Assembly: GCA_036351115.1 (NCBI GenBank)
Contig: JAZBOL010000033.1
Span: forward strand, 1-64,000
Origin: Marinihelvus sp036351115
Lineage (GTDB): Bacteria; Pseudomonadota; Gammaproteobacteria; Xanthomonadales; SZUA-36
Reading direction: 5' to 3'
Length of the DNA: 64,000 bases
How positions within the stretch are numbered: the first letter of the stretch is position 1; each line of letters opens with the position of its first letter. This document shows positions 25,851 to 35,932 of this stretch, one piece after another. Below the pieces are notes generated by a model. It worked only from the letters and a program-made list of their open reading frames with translations. It was not told the origin of the DNA and did no database searches. The position numbers were made by a program, and so were the translations under genes.

Positions 25851-26540
25851 ATGCGCCCGGGCAGCCGGGAATTTTACCGCTGGACCAAGCCGCCGCTCTG
25901 GCTGCTGGGGTTGGCGCCCCTGGCATGGATGGTGCTCGGCGCCTTCGGGCTGGCGGGTGTTTCCCTGGGGGCCAACCCCGTGGAGAAGCTGCTCGACGAA
26001 GCCGGACTCTGGAGCCTGCGGATCCTGCTGCTGACGCTTGCCGTGACGCCGCTGCGGGTGTTGACCGGCTGGACCTGGCTCCTGGGCTATCGGCGACTGC
26101 TTGGCCTGTTCGCGTTTTTCTACCTGTGCCTCCACCTGACCGTCTACCTCGCGCTGGATCGCGCCCTCGACCTGGGCCTGGTGCTGGAGGACGTGGTCGA
26201 GCGGCCCTTCATCACCCTGGGGGCTCTGGCGTTTCTGGCCATGGTGCCGTTGGCGGTGACGTCGACCCGGGGATGGATGCGCCGGCTCGGCAAGCGCTGG
26301 CAGAAATTGCACCGGCTGGTCTACGTGATCGCCATCCTCGGCGTCTGGCACTACTACTGGCAGGTCAAGCTCGACACGGTGGAGCCGACGATCTACGCCC
26401 TGATCCTGGCGGTGCTGCTGGCGTTTCGCGCGCGCGAGACCTGGCTCCGGCGACGCCGGCAGCGGGAACGCCTGGCACGCAAGGCACAGGCACGCAAGGC
26501 CGCGGCCTACTCGGCGACGGAGACCGCCAGTTCCAGCTGA
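25851..26540 (+). CDS. msrQ: Heme-binding membrane subunit of methionine sulfoxide reductase
   Basis: This 229-residue six-helix membrane cytochrome passes electrons from the quinone pool or a flavin reductase to MsrP. Histidines expected to bind heme lie in YLCLHLTVYL, KLHRLVYV and VWHYYWQV. A basic C-terminal tail follows. Its last 34 nt overlap the convergent DUF748 gene end. Confidence 0.95.
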   Translation: MRPGSREFYRWTKPPLWLLGLAPLAWMVLGAFGLAGVSLGANPVEKLLDEAGLWSLRILLLTLAVTPLRVLTGWTWLLGYRRLLGLFAFFYLCLHLTVYLALDRALDLGLVLEDVVERPFITLGALAFLAMVPLAVTSTRGWMRRLGKRWQKLHRLVYVIAILGVWHYYWQVKLDTVEPTIYALILAVLLAFRARETWLRRRRQRERLARKAQARKAAAYSATETASSS

Positions 26541-29500
26541 ACCGTGCCGTCATCCCCGGGCTCCACGGCCTTGGGTTCGACCTGCATGACCGCGAGGGCC
26601 AGCTCCGCTGAGCCTTCGGTGGGCGGGGGCAGCGTATCCCCATCTGCCTCGGCACCGGCACCAATAGCCGGGGTCTCCGCATGGGCCGCGAGCGCTTCCG
26701 CCACGGCAGCCGACCGGGCGCGGGCCAGCGCCTCGAATTCGGCGAGGCCGACGTCGACGCTGTCGATCAACCGTTTCCGAAGGTCCGCCAGGTAGGCCGT
26801 TTCGTCGAATACGACATCACCTTCCGGGTCATCCGGGGGCGGCGCTTCGTGGGTCGCGGCGATCTGGGCGAGGTCGGTTTGCGGAAACTCCTCCTGGTGC
26901 AGTGCCTCGAGCGCGGCCCGGTCCCGTTCCGTGGAAAGCTCCCCCCCGGTGTCCGGATTGGCCGTCTCCCAGGCGGCGATCCGCTCGTCCACGGCCTGCT
27001 CGCGGAGGGCCTGTGCGTCCACGGTTTCCGACCAGACGCCGGGTATTTCTAGGGCCAGTTCAGGCCGCTGTTGCATGGCTTCCGCGAGCTTGAGCAGCTT
27101 TTCCCGGTCCGGTGGCGAGATTTCGGCGCTGCCGGGTTCAAAGGCGATGATGCCGAAGTCTTCGGACTCGATGCCCACGAGGCTGCCCAGCAGCCGGAAG
27201 GGCGCCGTCACGGCCCGGGTGATCAGGTTGCCCAGTACCTGCATGATGACGCCGCCGATGCGGAATTCGGGGTTGTTGAGGTCGCCCTCGACGGGAACGT
27301 CCAGGTCGATGACGCCTTCCGAGTCCTTCAGCAGTGCGATCGCAAGACCCAGGGGAAGACTGCCCGCATCGGGGTGATCGATTTTCTCCCCCAGTTCGAT
27401 TTCCCGTATGACCACGCCGTTTTCCCCGGCCAGTTGACCCTCCTGGACGACGTAACCCAGGTCCGCGTCGAGCCTTCCTGCCGCGATCTCGTAGCCGGCG
27501 AACTGGACGGAGTAGGGGGACAGGCGAGAGATTTCGAGGTTACGGAACACGACATCGATGTCCGTTTGCCGAACCGGGTCCCAGGCGTTGATGGTGCCGT
27601 TGATGCGCGCCTGGCCGAATTCGTTGACCTGGCCCTCGAGGTCGACGGACGCCGGCTCCCTGGAGCGTGTCGCCAGGGTGGAGATGTCCCCGTCCATGTC
27701 CCGGATAGCGGCTGCGAAGGGCAAGGGCAGGGAGGCGTCGGAAAAATCGAGCGCCGCATCATCCAGGCGCACTCCCCCAACGGTGATGTCCGGCAGGGGT
27801 GCGCCGTCTTCGCTGCCGGCGGCATCACCCGCCTCGCCAGGGTCTTCGTCGGTCACCAGCACATCGCTCACGTTGGTCGTCAGGTCCTCGGCGATATGAA
27901 ACCGGCCATAGAGGCCCTGGAGCTGAGCGGTGGAGGTTTCGATGCGCTCGGCGGACAGGTCGGCTTCAAAGCGATCCAGGGTCAGCGCGGTCCAGGACAC
28001 GAGCCGTTCCTCGCGCCCCCGGTCCACGACATCCAGGTCGGTCAGCTGAAGATTGCCGGCGGCCTCCAGAAGCTGATCCGGGCCATGCCGGATGTCGGCC
28101 GTCAGATCCAGGGTTCCCCCGGCGAGGTCCACGTTGGCCAGGGCGTTCACGTACGGCTGCGCGAGGGGAATGGCCAGTCCGGTGATGTCGATCCGCCCGG
28201 TTGCGGTCAACTCGGGAAAGGCCGTGACGGCGCCCTGGAACGCCAGGTCCCCGCCGGATTCGAGCCGTGCATTGACCGCGAGGGGAAACTCGGACCCGTC
28301 TTCGAGATCGATGCCCTCGATCTCGAGCGCCAGGCCCTGGATCTCCGCCGTCAGGGCGGGTTCGACGGTGCGGTCTTCGACGGAAAACCCGCTGTCCGCC
28401 ACGGTGAAGCGGTCAATGGCGGCGGACCAGGTGTCCTCGGCCGCCCCCGGGGGGGCGATCGCCTCCGGGTCTTCCGTGCCGGCTGCCGGAAGGAGGTCGA
28501 GCAGGTTCATTGAGCCGTCCTCGCGCAGCACGATCTCGGCATCGAAGTCCGTCACGTCGATGGCCGCGAGGCGAGCGCTTCGGGACAGCAGGTCGAAGGT
28601 CCCACCGGCCCACTCCGTGCGCTCCACGCGGATCAGTTCCTCGTTGGTATCGTCCGTGAGGAGGGCGAGGTCGCGGACATCGCCCCGGATGTTTTCGAGC
28701 ACGAGATCGAGGCCGGCTTCCGTGATCCTGGTGTGGTAGGACACGTCGAGATCGACGCCGGAAAAGTCGATGTCGAGGGGCAGGTAATAGTCCAGGTAGG
28801 GCCGGATGTTGGGCATGGCGTTGCCCCGGAAGACGATTTCCCCGTCGCTTCGAAAGGGCACGATCTGGATGTCGCCACGCCAGCTCAGCGAATCGGTCTC
28901 ATTGAGCAGGATCGAGACCGCCTGCTGCCCGGCATGATCCGGCAGGGTCCGCACGTCGTCCACGTCCACGGTGATCGGTCCCAGGGTGTAGGTGAACCGG
29001 TCCGCGGGGCCATCGATCACCCGCACGCTGGCGTCCCGAACGCGAAGTTCCTGGACAATCGCTCGCGGCGGCAGGTCTTCTTCCGCTTCAGCCGATGCTT
29101 CCTCGGCCGGAGCCAGGTCAGCCAGGAAACGCACCAGCCGGGTGTCCGTTCCTTCGAAGCGTTCCTCGAACAGGTAAAGCTGGTCGAGTTCAATGCGCTT
29201 GAAATTGAGCGCCCAGTCGATCAGGGAACGCGTCTCGAAATCCACGAAGAGACGGTCGTAGGCGATAAGCGGTTCGCTGTCCGTGTCGCGAAGCTCGAAC
29301 CCGGTCATTTCGAGGGTGAGCAGGTAGGGGTTCGTGCGGGTCTCCTCGATCGTCAGGGAGCGGCCCACGGCCTCCATCTGCCCGGTGAGCACGCGTTCCA
29401 CGGCCCAGGGCGCCACCAGGAAGCCGAGCAGCGTATAGGTCACCAGGGCGATGAGCAGCCAGCATCGTTTGCGACGATAGTCCAGCCACGGCTGCAGCCA

Positions 29501-29542
29501 GCCCGGCAGGGCAGTGGGTCGGGATTCGGTGCTGTCTGTCAC
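26507..29542 (-). CDS. DUF748/AsmA-like large envelope protein
   Basis: This 1011-residue protein has an N-terminal membrane anchor (about 25-50, CWLLIALVTYTLLGFLVAPW) and a long periplasmic beta-rich region with AsmA-like stretches and DUF748 signatures (VVFRNLEISRLSPYSVQFAGYEI). Family knowledge links such proteins to envelope lipid transport or outer-membrane integrity. The C-terminal part is charged and predicted coiled. The 3' end overlaps msrQ in the opposite direction. It sits 103 nt after the MATE gene on the same strand. Confidence 0.85.
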   Translation of the reverse strand: MTDSTESRPTALPGWLQPWLDYRRKRCWLLIALVTYTLLGFLVAPWAVERVLTGQMEAVGRSLTIEETRTNPYLLTLEMTGFELRDTDSEPLIAYDRLFVDFETRSLIDWALNFKRIELDQLYLFEERFEGTDTRLVRFLADLAPAEEASAEAEEDLPPRAIVQELRVRDASVRVIDGPADRFTYTLGPITVDVDDVRTLPDHAGQQAVSILLNETDSLSWRGDIQIVPFRSDGEIVFRGNAMPNIRPYLDYYLPLDIDFSGVDLDVSYHTRITEAGLDLVLENIRGDVRDLALLTDDTNEELIRVERTEWAGGTFDLLSRSARLAAIDVTDFDAEIVLREDGSMNLLDLLPAAGTEDPEAIAPPGAAEDTWSAAIDRFTVADSGFSVEDRTVEPALTAEIQGLALEIEGIDLEDGSEFPLAVNARLESGGDLAFQGAVTAFPELTATGRIDITGLAIPLAQPYVNALANVDLAGGTLDLTADIRHGPDQLLEAAGNLQLTDLDVVDRGREERLVSWTALTLDRFEADLSAERIETSTAQLQGLYGRFHIAEDLTTNVSDVLVTDEDPGEAGDAAGSEDGAPLPDITVGGVRLDDAALDFSDASLPLPFAAAIRDMDGDISTLATRSREPASVDLEGQVNEFGQARINGTINAWDPVRQTDIDVVFRNLEISRLSPYSVQFAGYEIAAGRLDADLGYVVQEGQLAGENGVVIREIELGEKIDHPDAGSLPLGLAIALLKDSEGVIDLDVPVEGDLNNPEFRIGGVIMQVLGNLITRAVTAPFRLLGSLVGIESEDFGIIAFEPGSAEISPPDREKLLKLAEAMQQRPELALEIPGVWSETVDAQALREQAVDERIAAWETANPDTGGELSTERDRAALEALHQEEFPQTDLAQIAATHEAPPPDDPEGDVVFDETAYLADLRKRLIDSVDVGLAEFEALARARSAAVAEALAAHAETPAIGAGAEADGDTLPPPTEGSAELALAVMQVEPKAVEPGDDGTVQLELAVSVAE

Positions 29543-29645
29543 GGGGGGCCCTCGAACGCGCGGTCAGCCTGAGTATAGGAAAGGGTCGTCAGCGATGGAA
29601 CGGTGGATGCGGTTTCCACGGCCGGATCGCGAATCGTTGGGCGTT

Positions 29646-31004
29646 TCAGTCCGCAAGGCGGCGGAGCAGGCGCGGATACCAGAGCGCCTGGGTCAGGCCC
29701 CGCACCGCCATGAAAACGAGCACGGCGCCCCACAGGCCGGCCAGTCCCCAGCGTGTCGTCATGGGGCCGAGGATCAGCACGTAGACCACGAACGCCACGG
29801 CCATGGTGCCGAGCATGGCCCGGGCCGCGGTCGCGCCGATGAAGACCCCGTCGAAGTGGTAGCAGGCCACCGCGACCACGGGAAGGGCCGCCACCAGGGG
29901 CATGACGGCGGCGGTGGCCCGGCGCACGGCTTCGATGTCCGTGAGCATGGCGGTGATCCCGTCGCCCGCCCACCAGAACAAGGCTGCGTAGGCGAGGCTG
30001 GCGACGAAGGCCCAGGCGCCGGAAACCCGGACCCAGCGCCGAAACTCCGTCTTGCGGCCGTGCCCCCAGGCGGCCCCGGCCTGGGCTTCCGCCGCGTGGG
30101 CGAAGCCGTCCAGGCCCAGGGAAATGAGCAACAGGTACTGGTTGAGAACGTGGCTCGCCGCCATGGCGGTTTCGCCGAGGCCGGCAGCCTCGCGCATGAT
30201 CAACGTGAGGGCGATCATGAGGAGGATGGTCCTCAGGAAGATGAAGCCGTTCAGCACCAGCAGCGGACGGAACGATGACAGTATCCAGGTCGCGCGATCG
30301 CGCAGGACGCCGAGCCCGCGGGAAACCGCCGGGATGCGCCACAGCAGCCACAGGCCGAGCAGCGCCGCCAGCCACTGGGCGATGAGGGTGCCGAGTGCCA
30401 CGCCGGGCACGCCCAGCTCCAACCCCACGACGAACCAGACGTTCAGCACCGCGTTGCCCAGATTCAGGGCGACCTGCAGCACCAGCACGGCCGTGGTTTT
30501 GCCCAGCCCGAACAGGACCCCCGAGATCGCGAAGACGAGCAGGCTCGCCGGCGCCGCCCAGATCCTGAGGTCGTAGTAGGCCTCGGTCACCGTCACGACG
30601 TCGGCCGGGGGCGCCAGCGCCGCGAGGCCGAGGCGCCAGATCGGCTCCTGCAGGACCCAGAGCAGTGCGCCGAACGCCAGGGCCAGGGCGCAGGATCTCG
30701 CCACGACCCGACCCAGCTCCTGGCTGTCGCCGCGACCGTGGGCCTGGGCCACGAGTCCGGTGGTGCCCATGCGCAGGAAACCGAAGGCCCAGAACAGGAA
30801 ATTGAAGATGACGCTGCCCAGTCCCACCGCGGCCAGGTGCACCGCGCCGGGCAGATGGCCGACGGCCCAGGTGTCCACGAGGCCCACGAGCGGGGCGGAG
30901 GAATTCGCGAGAATCGCCGGAAACGCGATGGTCCACACGCGGCGATGGACTCGACGGGTCGACAGGTTGGCGGGGGCGGCGGCCTGGCTTTCGGTGTGTG
31001 ACAA
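29646..31004 (-). CDS. MATE-family efflux transporter
   Basis: This 452-residue membrane protein has twelve hydrophobic segments in two MatE domains (about 30-190 and 250-415). The DinF/NorM-type motif region PLVGLVDTWAVGHL is in the first domain. The family exports drugs or toxic metabolites using Na+ or H+ gradients. It follows the EamA gene by 3 nt, and both lie behind ppc, so ppc-EamA-MATE reads as one operon. Confidence 0.92.
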   Translation of the reverse strand: MSHTESQAAAPANLSTRRVHRRVWTIAFPAILANSSAPLVGLVDTWAVGHLPGAVHLAAVGLGSVIFNFLFWAFGFLRMGTTGLVAQAHGRGDSQELGRVVARSCALALAFGALLWVLQEPIWRLGLAALAPPADVVTVTEAYYDLRIWAAPASLLVFAISGVLFGLGKTTAVLVLQVALNLGNAVLNVWFVVGLELGVPGVALGTLIAQWLAALLGLWLLWRIPAVSRGLGVLRDRATWILSSFRPLLVLNGFIFLRTILLMIALTLIMREAAGLGETAMAASHVLNQYLLLISLGLDGFAHAAEAQAGAAWGHGRKTEFRRWVRVSGAWAFVASLAYAALFWWAGDGITAMLTDIEAVRRATAAVMPLVAALPVVAVACYHFDGVFIGATAARAMLGTMAVAFVVYVLILGPMTTRWGLAGLWGAVLVFMAVRGLTQALWYPRLLRRLAD

Positions 31005-31007
31005 ACC

Positions 31008-31895
31008 TCAGGGGCCGGCGGCTTTCAGCACGGACTGCGCCCGGGCGCGGCCGCGCAGGGTGATGAACAGGATGCTGGCCAGGATGATGGAACCGCCGAT
31101 CCACAGTTTCGGGCCGGGGCTGTCCCCCCAGACCAGCACGCCGAAGCCGGCGGCCATGGGCGTCATCATGAGCATGTAGGGCATGACCAGCGGCACCGGG
31201 TGGCGCTGCACGAGCAGGTAGAACACGCCGTGGCCCACGAGCGACGCCACCACCGTGGTGTAGGCCAGGGCGGCCCAGTGCCATCCCGACGCGTTCTGAA
31301 TGGCGAGCCACTGGTTTTCCTCGAACAGCAGCGTTCCCACGGCCATCACCGGCAGACAGATGATGGCGCTCCAGCCCTGGAAACTCATGGGCGTCAGTCC
31401 GCTGAGCTTGCGCATGAGCACGGAAGCCAGCGCCTGGGAAAACGCCGAGAACAGGATCAGGGCCAGCGCGGCCGGCTGGCGAAGCACCAGGGGGTCAAAG
31501 GCGATCACCATGACGCCTGCGAAGGCGGTCGCGGTCGCCGCCAGGGTCCGCCAGCCCGTTCTTTCCCGAAGGACGAACAGCGCCAGGAGCACGGCGAAGG
31601 GGATGTACATGATCTGCAGCACCGCGATCGACGTCACGTCCTCGGACACCCGCAGGGCCCAGAAGAGAAACGTGAAATGCAGACCACCCATGCACAGGGC
31701 GACGGCGATCAGGCGCGGCCACTGCCCCGCCGGTGGACGATGCAGCAGGGGCAGGGTGAGGAGGATCACGCCGGTGAAGCGCAGCACCATGAAGAGCAGG
31801 GGTGGAAAGCCCTCCATGCCCTTGGCGCCGGCGGTGAAATTGAAACCCCAGGCGGCGCACACCAGCACCACCAGCATAAGGTCTCGGGTCGGCAA
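31008..31895 (-). CDS. EamA/DMT-family transporter
   Basis: This 295-residue protein has ten hydrophobic segments in two EamA repeats, opening MPTRDLMLVVLVCAAWGFNF. Members move metabolites such as amino acids, sugars or purines; the substrate is not predictable. It starts 6 nt after ppc on the minus strand and ends 3 nt before the MATE gene. Confidence 0.92.
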   Translation of the reverse strand: MPTRDLMLVVLVCAAWGFNFTAGAKGMEGFPPLLFMVLRFTGVILLTLPLLHRPPAGQWPRLIAVALCMGGLHFTFLFWALRVSEDVTSIAVLQIMYIPFAVLLALFVLRERTGWRTLAATATAFAGVMVIAFDPLVLRQPAALALILFSAFSQALASVLMRKLSGLTPMSFQGWSAIICLPVMAVGTLLFEENQWLAIQNASGWHWAALAYTTVVASLVGHGVFYLLVQRHPVPLVMPYMLMMTPMAAGFGVLVWGDSPGPKLWIGGSIILASILFITLRGRARAQSVLKAAGP

Positions 31896-31901
31896 GGAGG
31901 G

Positions 31902-34622
31902 TCAGCCCGTGTTCTGGATGGCCAGGGCGATCCCGGTCACCGTGGATTTCAGGGCCCGGAGGAGTTCGTCATCCTCCCGGTTCGAAGCACGCCAGCGTTG
32001 CAGCAGGTCGATCTGCATGAGATGCATGGGATCCGCGTACGGATTGCGCAGGCGGATGTTGCGCTGCAGGGTTCGCTGGTCGTCCAGCAGCTCTTCCGTG
32101 CCCTTCAGGGCAAGAATATGACGGGTCGCCAGGGCGAACTCGGCATCGATGGCGTCGAACACCGGGCGGCCTTCTTCGCCCGCCAGCGCCGCGTAGCGCT
32201 GGCCGATCTCCAGCGTGGATTTGCCCAGGACCATTTCCACATCGTTGATCATGCCCCGGAAAAAACTCCAGCGCTGCAGCATGTCCCGAAGCGGCTCGAT
32301 GCCGTGTTTCCCGATCAGTTCGTCCAGGGCGGTGCCGATGCCATAGACCCCGGGAAAGCCCACGCGCACCTGCGCCCAGGAAAACACCCAGGGTATCGCG
32401 CGGAGGTTTTCAATGCCCTGGCCGCTGCGACGGGACGCGGGCCGTGAACCGATGTTCAGCTGCTCGATCACGTCGATTGGCGTGGCGGTTCGGAAGGTGT
32501 GGATGAAGGCCGGGTCGCCGTAAACCATGTCCCGGAAGGTGCGCCGGGCCGTGGCCGCCAGCTGCTCCATGAGGCCGCGCATGTCGTCGTCGGCATGTTG
32601 CCCCGTGTCCGCCAGGTGGTGGCGAAGAACGGCGCCGGTCATGAGTTCCAGGTTGCGCAGGGCGATGGGGCGAATGCCGTATTTCTGGTTGATCACTTCG
32701 CCCTGTTCGGTCACGCGAAGGCAACCGCCGATGCTGCCCCCCGGGGCCCCCTCGATGCCGTTGACGAGGTTTCCCCCGCCGCGGCTAACGGTGCCGCCGC
32801 GCCCGTGGAAGAAATGTACCGTGACGTCATGGCGCCGGCCAATCTCCACCAGTTGCCGTTGTGCCTCGTAGAGCCCCCAGCGGGCCGCGACGATGCCGCT
32901 GTCCTTGCTGCTGTCCGAGTAACCGACCATGATCACCTGGCGGTCGCCGCGACGCGCGAGATGCGCCCGGTAGGCCGGTTGAGCGAGCAACTGCCCGAGA
33001 ATCTCCGGACCTGCGTCCAGGTCGTCCACGGTTTCCAGCAGCGGCGCGACGTCCAGGGGCACCTCGTCATCGTGCGCCAGTCCGCCGAAACGGGCGAGGG
33101 CCAGGGCCGAGAGCACGTCGTCTGCACCCTGGGTCATGCTGATGATGAACAGGCCGGTGGCCTCCAGGCCGAACCGTTCGCGGCCCTCGCGGATCGCCTC
33201 GAACACCCGGAGGGTTTCCTGGGCCTGGTCTGACAGGGGTGCCCGGGGCAGGGCGGGCATGGGGCCCTCCAGCAGATGGGTCAACCGTTCCGCGCGGGTG
33301 TGCACGTCCAGTTCGGCCCAGTCCGGTGTCTCGAGCAGTTCCGCCAGCACGTGGCGATGCACCAGGGCGTCCTGCCGCGAGTCCAGGGTCGCAAGGTGGA
33401 ACCCGAAGGTATCGATTTTTCGAAGCAGGCGTCGCACCCCGAACAGGCCGGCGTGTCGTCCTTTCCCGGCCTCCAGGCTGCGCGCAATGCAGGCCAGGTC
33501 TTCCCGGAATTCGTCCGGCGTCGCGTAGCCAGGCTGCACGTCGCGCGCGGTGTTCGAAAGCTTGCCGGCGATGAATTTCAGCATGCAGCGATAGGGCATC
33601 TCCCGGTGGCGGGCGGGTATGCGCGCATCCACGTCCGGCAGCTCGGCCGCCAGTGCCGCGAGGCGTGGCTGAATGTCTCCGGCGAAGCGGGCCACGCCCT
33701 CGCTCTGGCTCAGGTAGCGCGCGAGGCGGTTCACCTCGGGCAGGTAGCAGCGGATGATGGCCTCGCGTTGCGTGGCCAGCGATTCGAGCAGGGTCTCGCC
33801 GGTGACGTTGGGGTTGCCATCCATGTCGCCGCCGACCCAGGAGCCGAAGCGAAGCAGGTCGCGATAACTGGCCTTTGCGGCCCCGGCGCCATAGGCCGCC
33901 TCCAGGGCCTGTTCGAGAGACTCGTGGAATGGCGGGACGATGCGATAAAGAATGTCCGTCAGGTAAAACAGCACGTTGTCGAGCTCGTCGGATACCTGGG
34001 GTTTCACGCCCGGCACCGTGGCGGTTTGCCAGGCGCTGTTGATGGCGTCGCGGATCCGATCGAGGACCTGCTGGTCCTCCTGTGGCGTCAGGTCCCCGGT
34101 CACCCGTTCCGTCAGGCGGTGAATGATGGAGTATTCCTTTTCCAGAAAGCTGCGCCGCGTGGCCTCGGTCGGGTGCGCGGTGAAGACGGGTCTGATGCGC
34201 AGTTCTTCGAGCAGGCCGGCGAGCCGGTCCGCGTCGACGCCCTCCGCGGCCAGGGAGCTCATGACCTCCTGGAGGCTGCCGGCCTGGGCGGCGGCCTGGT
34301 CCTTCTGGTAGGCGCGCCGTCGCCGGATGCGGTGGGTTTTCTCCGCCAGGTTCGTCAGGCGCAGGTACGTCGAAAAAGCCTTGATGATGCGTAGTGTCGC
34401 CGGCACGTCCAGGCTGGCAAGCAGTTTCTCCAGTTCTTCCGGGTTGGACTCGTCATCTTCCCGCCAGGTGATGGCGGCGGTGCGGATTGCCTCGACCTGA
34501 TCGAGCAATTCCTGGCCATGCTGTTCCACGAGCGCCTGGCCGAGCAGCTGGCCCATGAGACTGACGTCCGCCCGGAGGGGCAGGTCTTTCTCGGGAAAAT
34601 CGATCTGGCGGATTTCGGTCAT
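31902..34622 (-). CDS. ppc: Phosphoenolpyruvate carboxylase
   Basis: This 906-residue cytosolic enzyme carboxylates PEP to oxaloacetate to replenish the TCA cycle. Catalytic stretches are intact: VFTAHPTEATRR, GYSDSSKDSG and FFHGRGGTVSRGGG. The ATG at 34622 fits the family start (MTEIRQIDFPEKDLPLRADV), while the frame continues upstream in non-family sequence. It heads the ppc-EamA-MATE operon. Confidence 0.97.
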   Translation of the reverse strand: MTEIRQIDFPEKDLPLRADVSLMGQLLGQALVEQHGQELLDQVEAIRTAAITWREDDESNPEELEKLLASLDVPATLRIIKAFSTYLRLTNLAEKTHRIRRRRAYQKDQAAAQAGSLQEVMSSLAAEGVDADRLAGLLEELRIRPVFTAHPTEATRRSFLEKEYSIIHRLTERVTGDLTPQEDQQVLDRIRDAINSAWQTATVPGVKPQVSDELDNVLFYLTDILYRIVPPFHESLEQALEAAYGAGAAKASYRDLLRFGSWVGGDMDGNPNVTGETLLESLATQREAIIRCYLPEVNRLARYLSQSEGVARFAGDIQPRLAALAAELPDVDARIPARHREMPYRCMLKFIAGKLSNTARDVQPGYATPDEFREDLACIARSLEAGKGRHAGLFGVRRLLRKIDTFGFHLATLDSRQDALVHRHVLAELLETPDWAELDVHTRAERLTHLLEGPMPALPRAPLSDQAQETLRVFEAIREGRERFGLEATGLFIISMTQGADDVLSALALARFGGLAHDDEVPLDVAPLLETVDDLDAGPEILGQLLAQPAYRAHLARRGDRQVIMVGYSDSSKDSGIVAARWGLYEAQRQLVEIGRRHDVTVHFFHGRGGTVSRGGGNLVNGIEGAPGGSIGGCLRVTEQGEVINQKYGIRPIALRNLELMTGAVLRHHLADTGQHADDDMRGLMEQLAATARRTFRDMVYGDPAFIHTFRTATPIDVIEQLNIGSRPASRRSGQGIENLRAIPWVFSWAQVRVGFPGVYGIGTALDELIGKHGIEPLRDMLQRWSFFRGMINDVEMVLGKSTLEIGQRYAALAGEEGRPVFDAIDAEFALATRHILALKGTEELLDDQRTLQRNIRLRNPYADPMHLMQIDLLQRWRASNREDDELLRALKSTVTGIALAIQNTG

Positions 34623-34746
34623 GGGTTCGGTCGGTGGGAGGCGGCGCGGTACGTCCGATGGTTTCCCATAACGGCGGCATGTGCAAGGGCGCGTGCTTCG
34701 CCGGTGACGGTGCGCGTAGCTCGTCGCCCGACTTTGCCGGGGCGGT

Positions 34747-35916
34747 TTACTCGAAATACACCGGATCACCGGGAACCAGGCGAAGACCATCGGCCCGGTC
34801 CAGCCCGTTGAAGCGCATGATGCCCTGGAGGTCATCCACGTACGCCTGGCGGCGTTCCGAGTATTCCTGCAACGTCCCTGCCAGGGCGAGGCCGTCAAAC
34901 TCGATCGGGCCCGGTTTCCCGGCGCGTTGCCGTTCCCGTTGGCGCCGGAAGTCCTCGTAAACCCGGTGCGTATTCAGGTTGAACAGGTAAGCCCGGACCG
35001 ACTCGATGGGACTGTCGAAAGCGCGCACACCGTAACTGCCCAGGGATTCCCGCTGGTTCTCAGGCCGCAGGGCACTGTCATCCCAGGCCCACTGGCCGAA
35101 CAACGCGTTTCCCGTGGTGGCGAAGCGCGAGGTGCCGTAACCGCTCTCATAGGCCGCCTGGCCGAGGGCGAGGGAGGGCGGTACCGTGTCCACGCGTCGC
35201 AGCAGTTCCTCCAGGTCCCCCGGTTCGAGGGAAGCCTGGCTGTCCGCCGGCAACACGCCGTAGCGGACGGCGAGGGACCGGGCGTCTTCGTGTTCGGCCG
35301 GCGAAATCGGTGCACGGTTGAGCCGCTTCCGACGGTAGGACTCGAGGCGTTCCCGGTCGTTGAGCACGGCCTCGTTCTCCAGCAGGACCAGGGGCAGTAC
35401 GGCCCGGTAGAACACGCTTTTCTTGAGGGGCACGGAGATGCCGTCGGCCCAGCCCGGCTGAATCGACAGGGCGACCACCGGGGGCACGACAACAGCCTCC
35501 CCTTGTTCAATCTGTTCGGCCGTGTAGCCCACCGCTTCGAAGAACCAGGTCAGGTAGTCAAGGGTCACGCCTTGCACGACATCGAATTCCGGGTGGTCGA
35601 GCCGTTCCGGCGCAGGCTGGGGCGCGGCGGACAGATCGATGCCGGCCACCAGCCGGTCGAATTCGGTGGGCTCCGGCGGATTGATCTCCGCATCCTGCGC
35701 CAGCGTTTCATGCAGGTTCTCGGCCCGCAGCACGGCGTCCGCGGTTGCCGTTTCCTTGCGTGTTTCTTTCTGGAACAGCGGAAGCAGCAGGCCGGCGCCG
35801 AGTAAAAGAACGCCGGCGACCAACAGCAGCCGCCGGCTCACCGGCGTGTCGGTGGTTTGCAGCAGCGTCTCGCGCCGACGACGGCCGGATGAGGAATGAG
35901 GGTCCTTCGGTGACAT
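34747..35916 (-). CDS. Bax-like glucosaminidase-domain protein
   Basis: This 389-residue protein has an N-terminal single membrane anchor (about 29-47) and a glucosaminidase-type domain (about 235-360) with SLALGQAAYESGYGTSRFA and NALFGQWAW motifs typical of Bax and related putative peptidoglycan hydrolases. The periplasmic location follows from the anchor. It is the last gene of a three-gene minus-strand group after the fructosamine-kinase-family and 2OG-oxygenase genes. Confidence 0.88.
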   Translation of the reverse strand: MSPKDPHSSSGRRRRETLLQTTDTPVSRRLLLVAGVLLLGAGLLLPLFQKETRKETATADAVLRAENLHETLAQDAEINPPEPTEFDRLVAGIDLSAAPQPAPERLDHPEFDVVQGVTLDYLTWFFEAVGYTAEQIEQGEAVVVPPVVALSIQPGWADGISVPLKKSVFYRAVLPLVLLENEAVLNDRERLESYRRKRLNRAPISPAEHEDARSLAVRYGVLPADSQASLEPGDLEELLRRVDTVPPSLALGQAAYESGYGTSRFATTGNALFGQWAWDDSALRPENQRESLGSYGVRAFDSPIESVRAYLFNLNTHRVYEDFRRQRERQRAGKPGPIEFDGLALAGTLQEYSERRQAYVDDLQGIMRFNGLDRADGLRLVPGDPVYFE

Positions 35917-35932
35917 GCGAAATCCAGTAAGG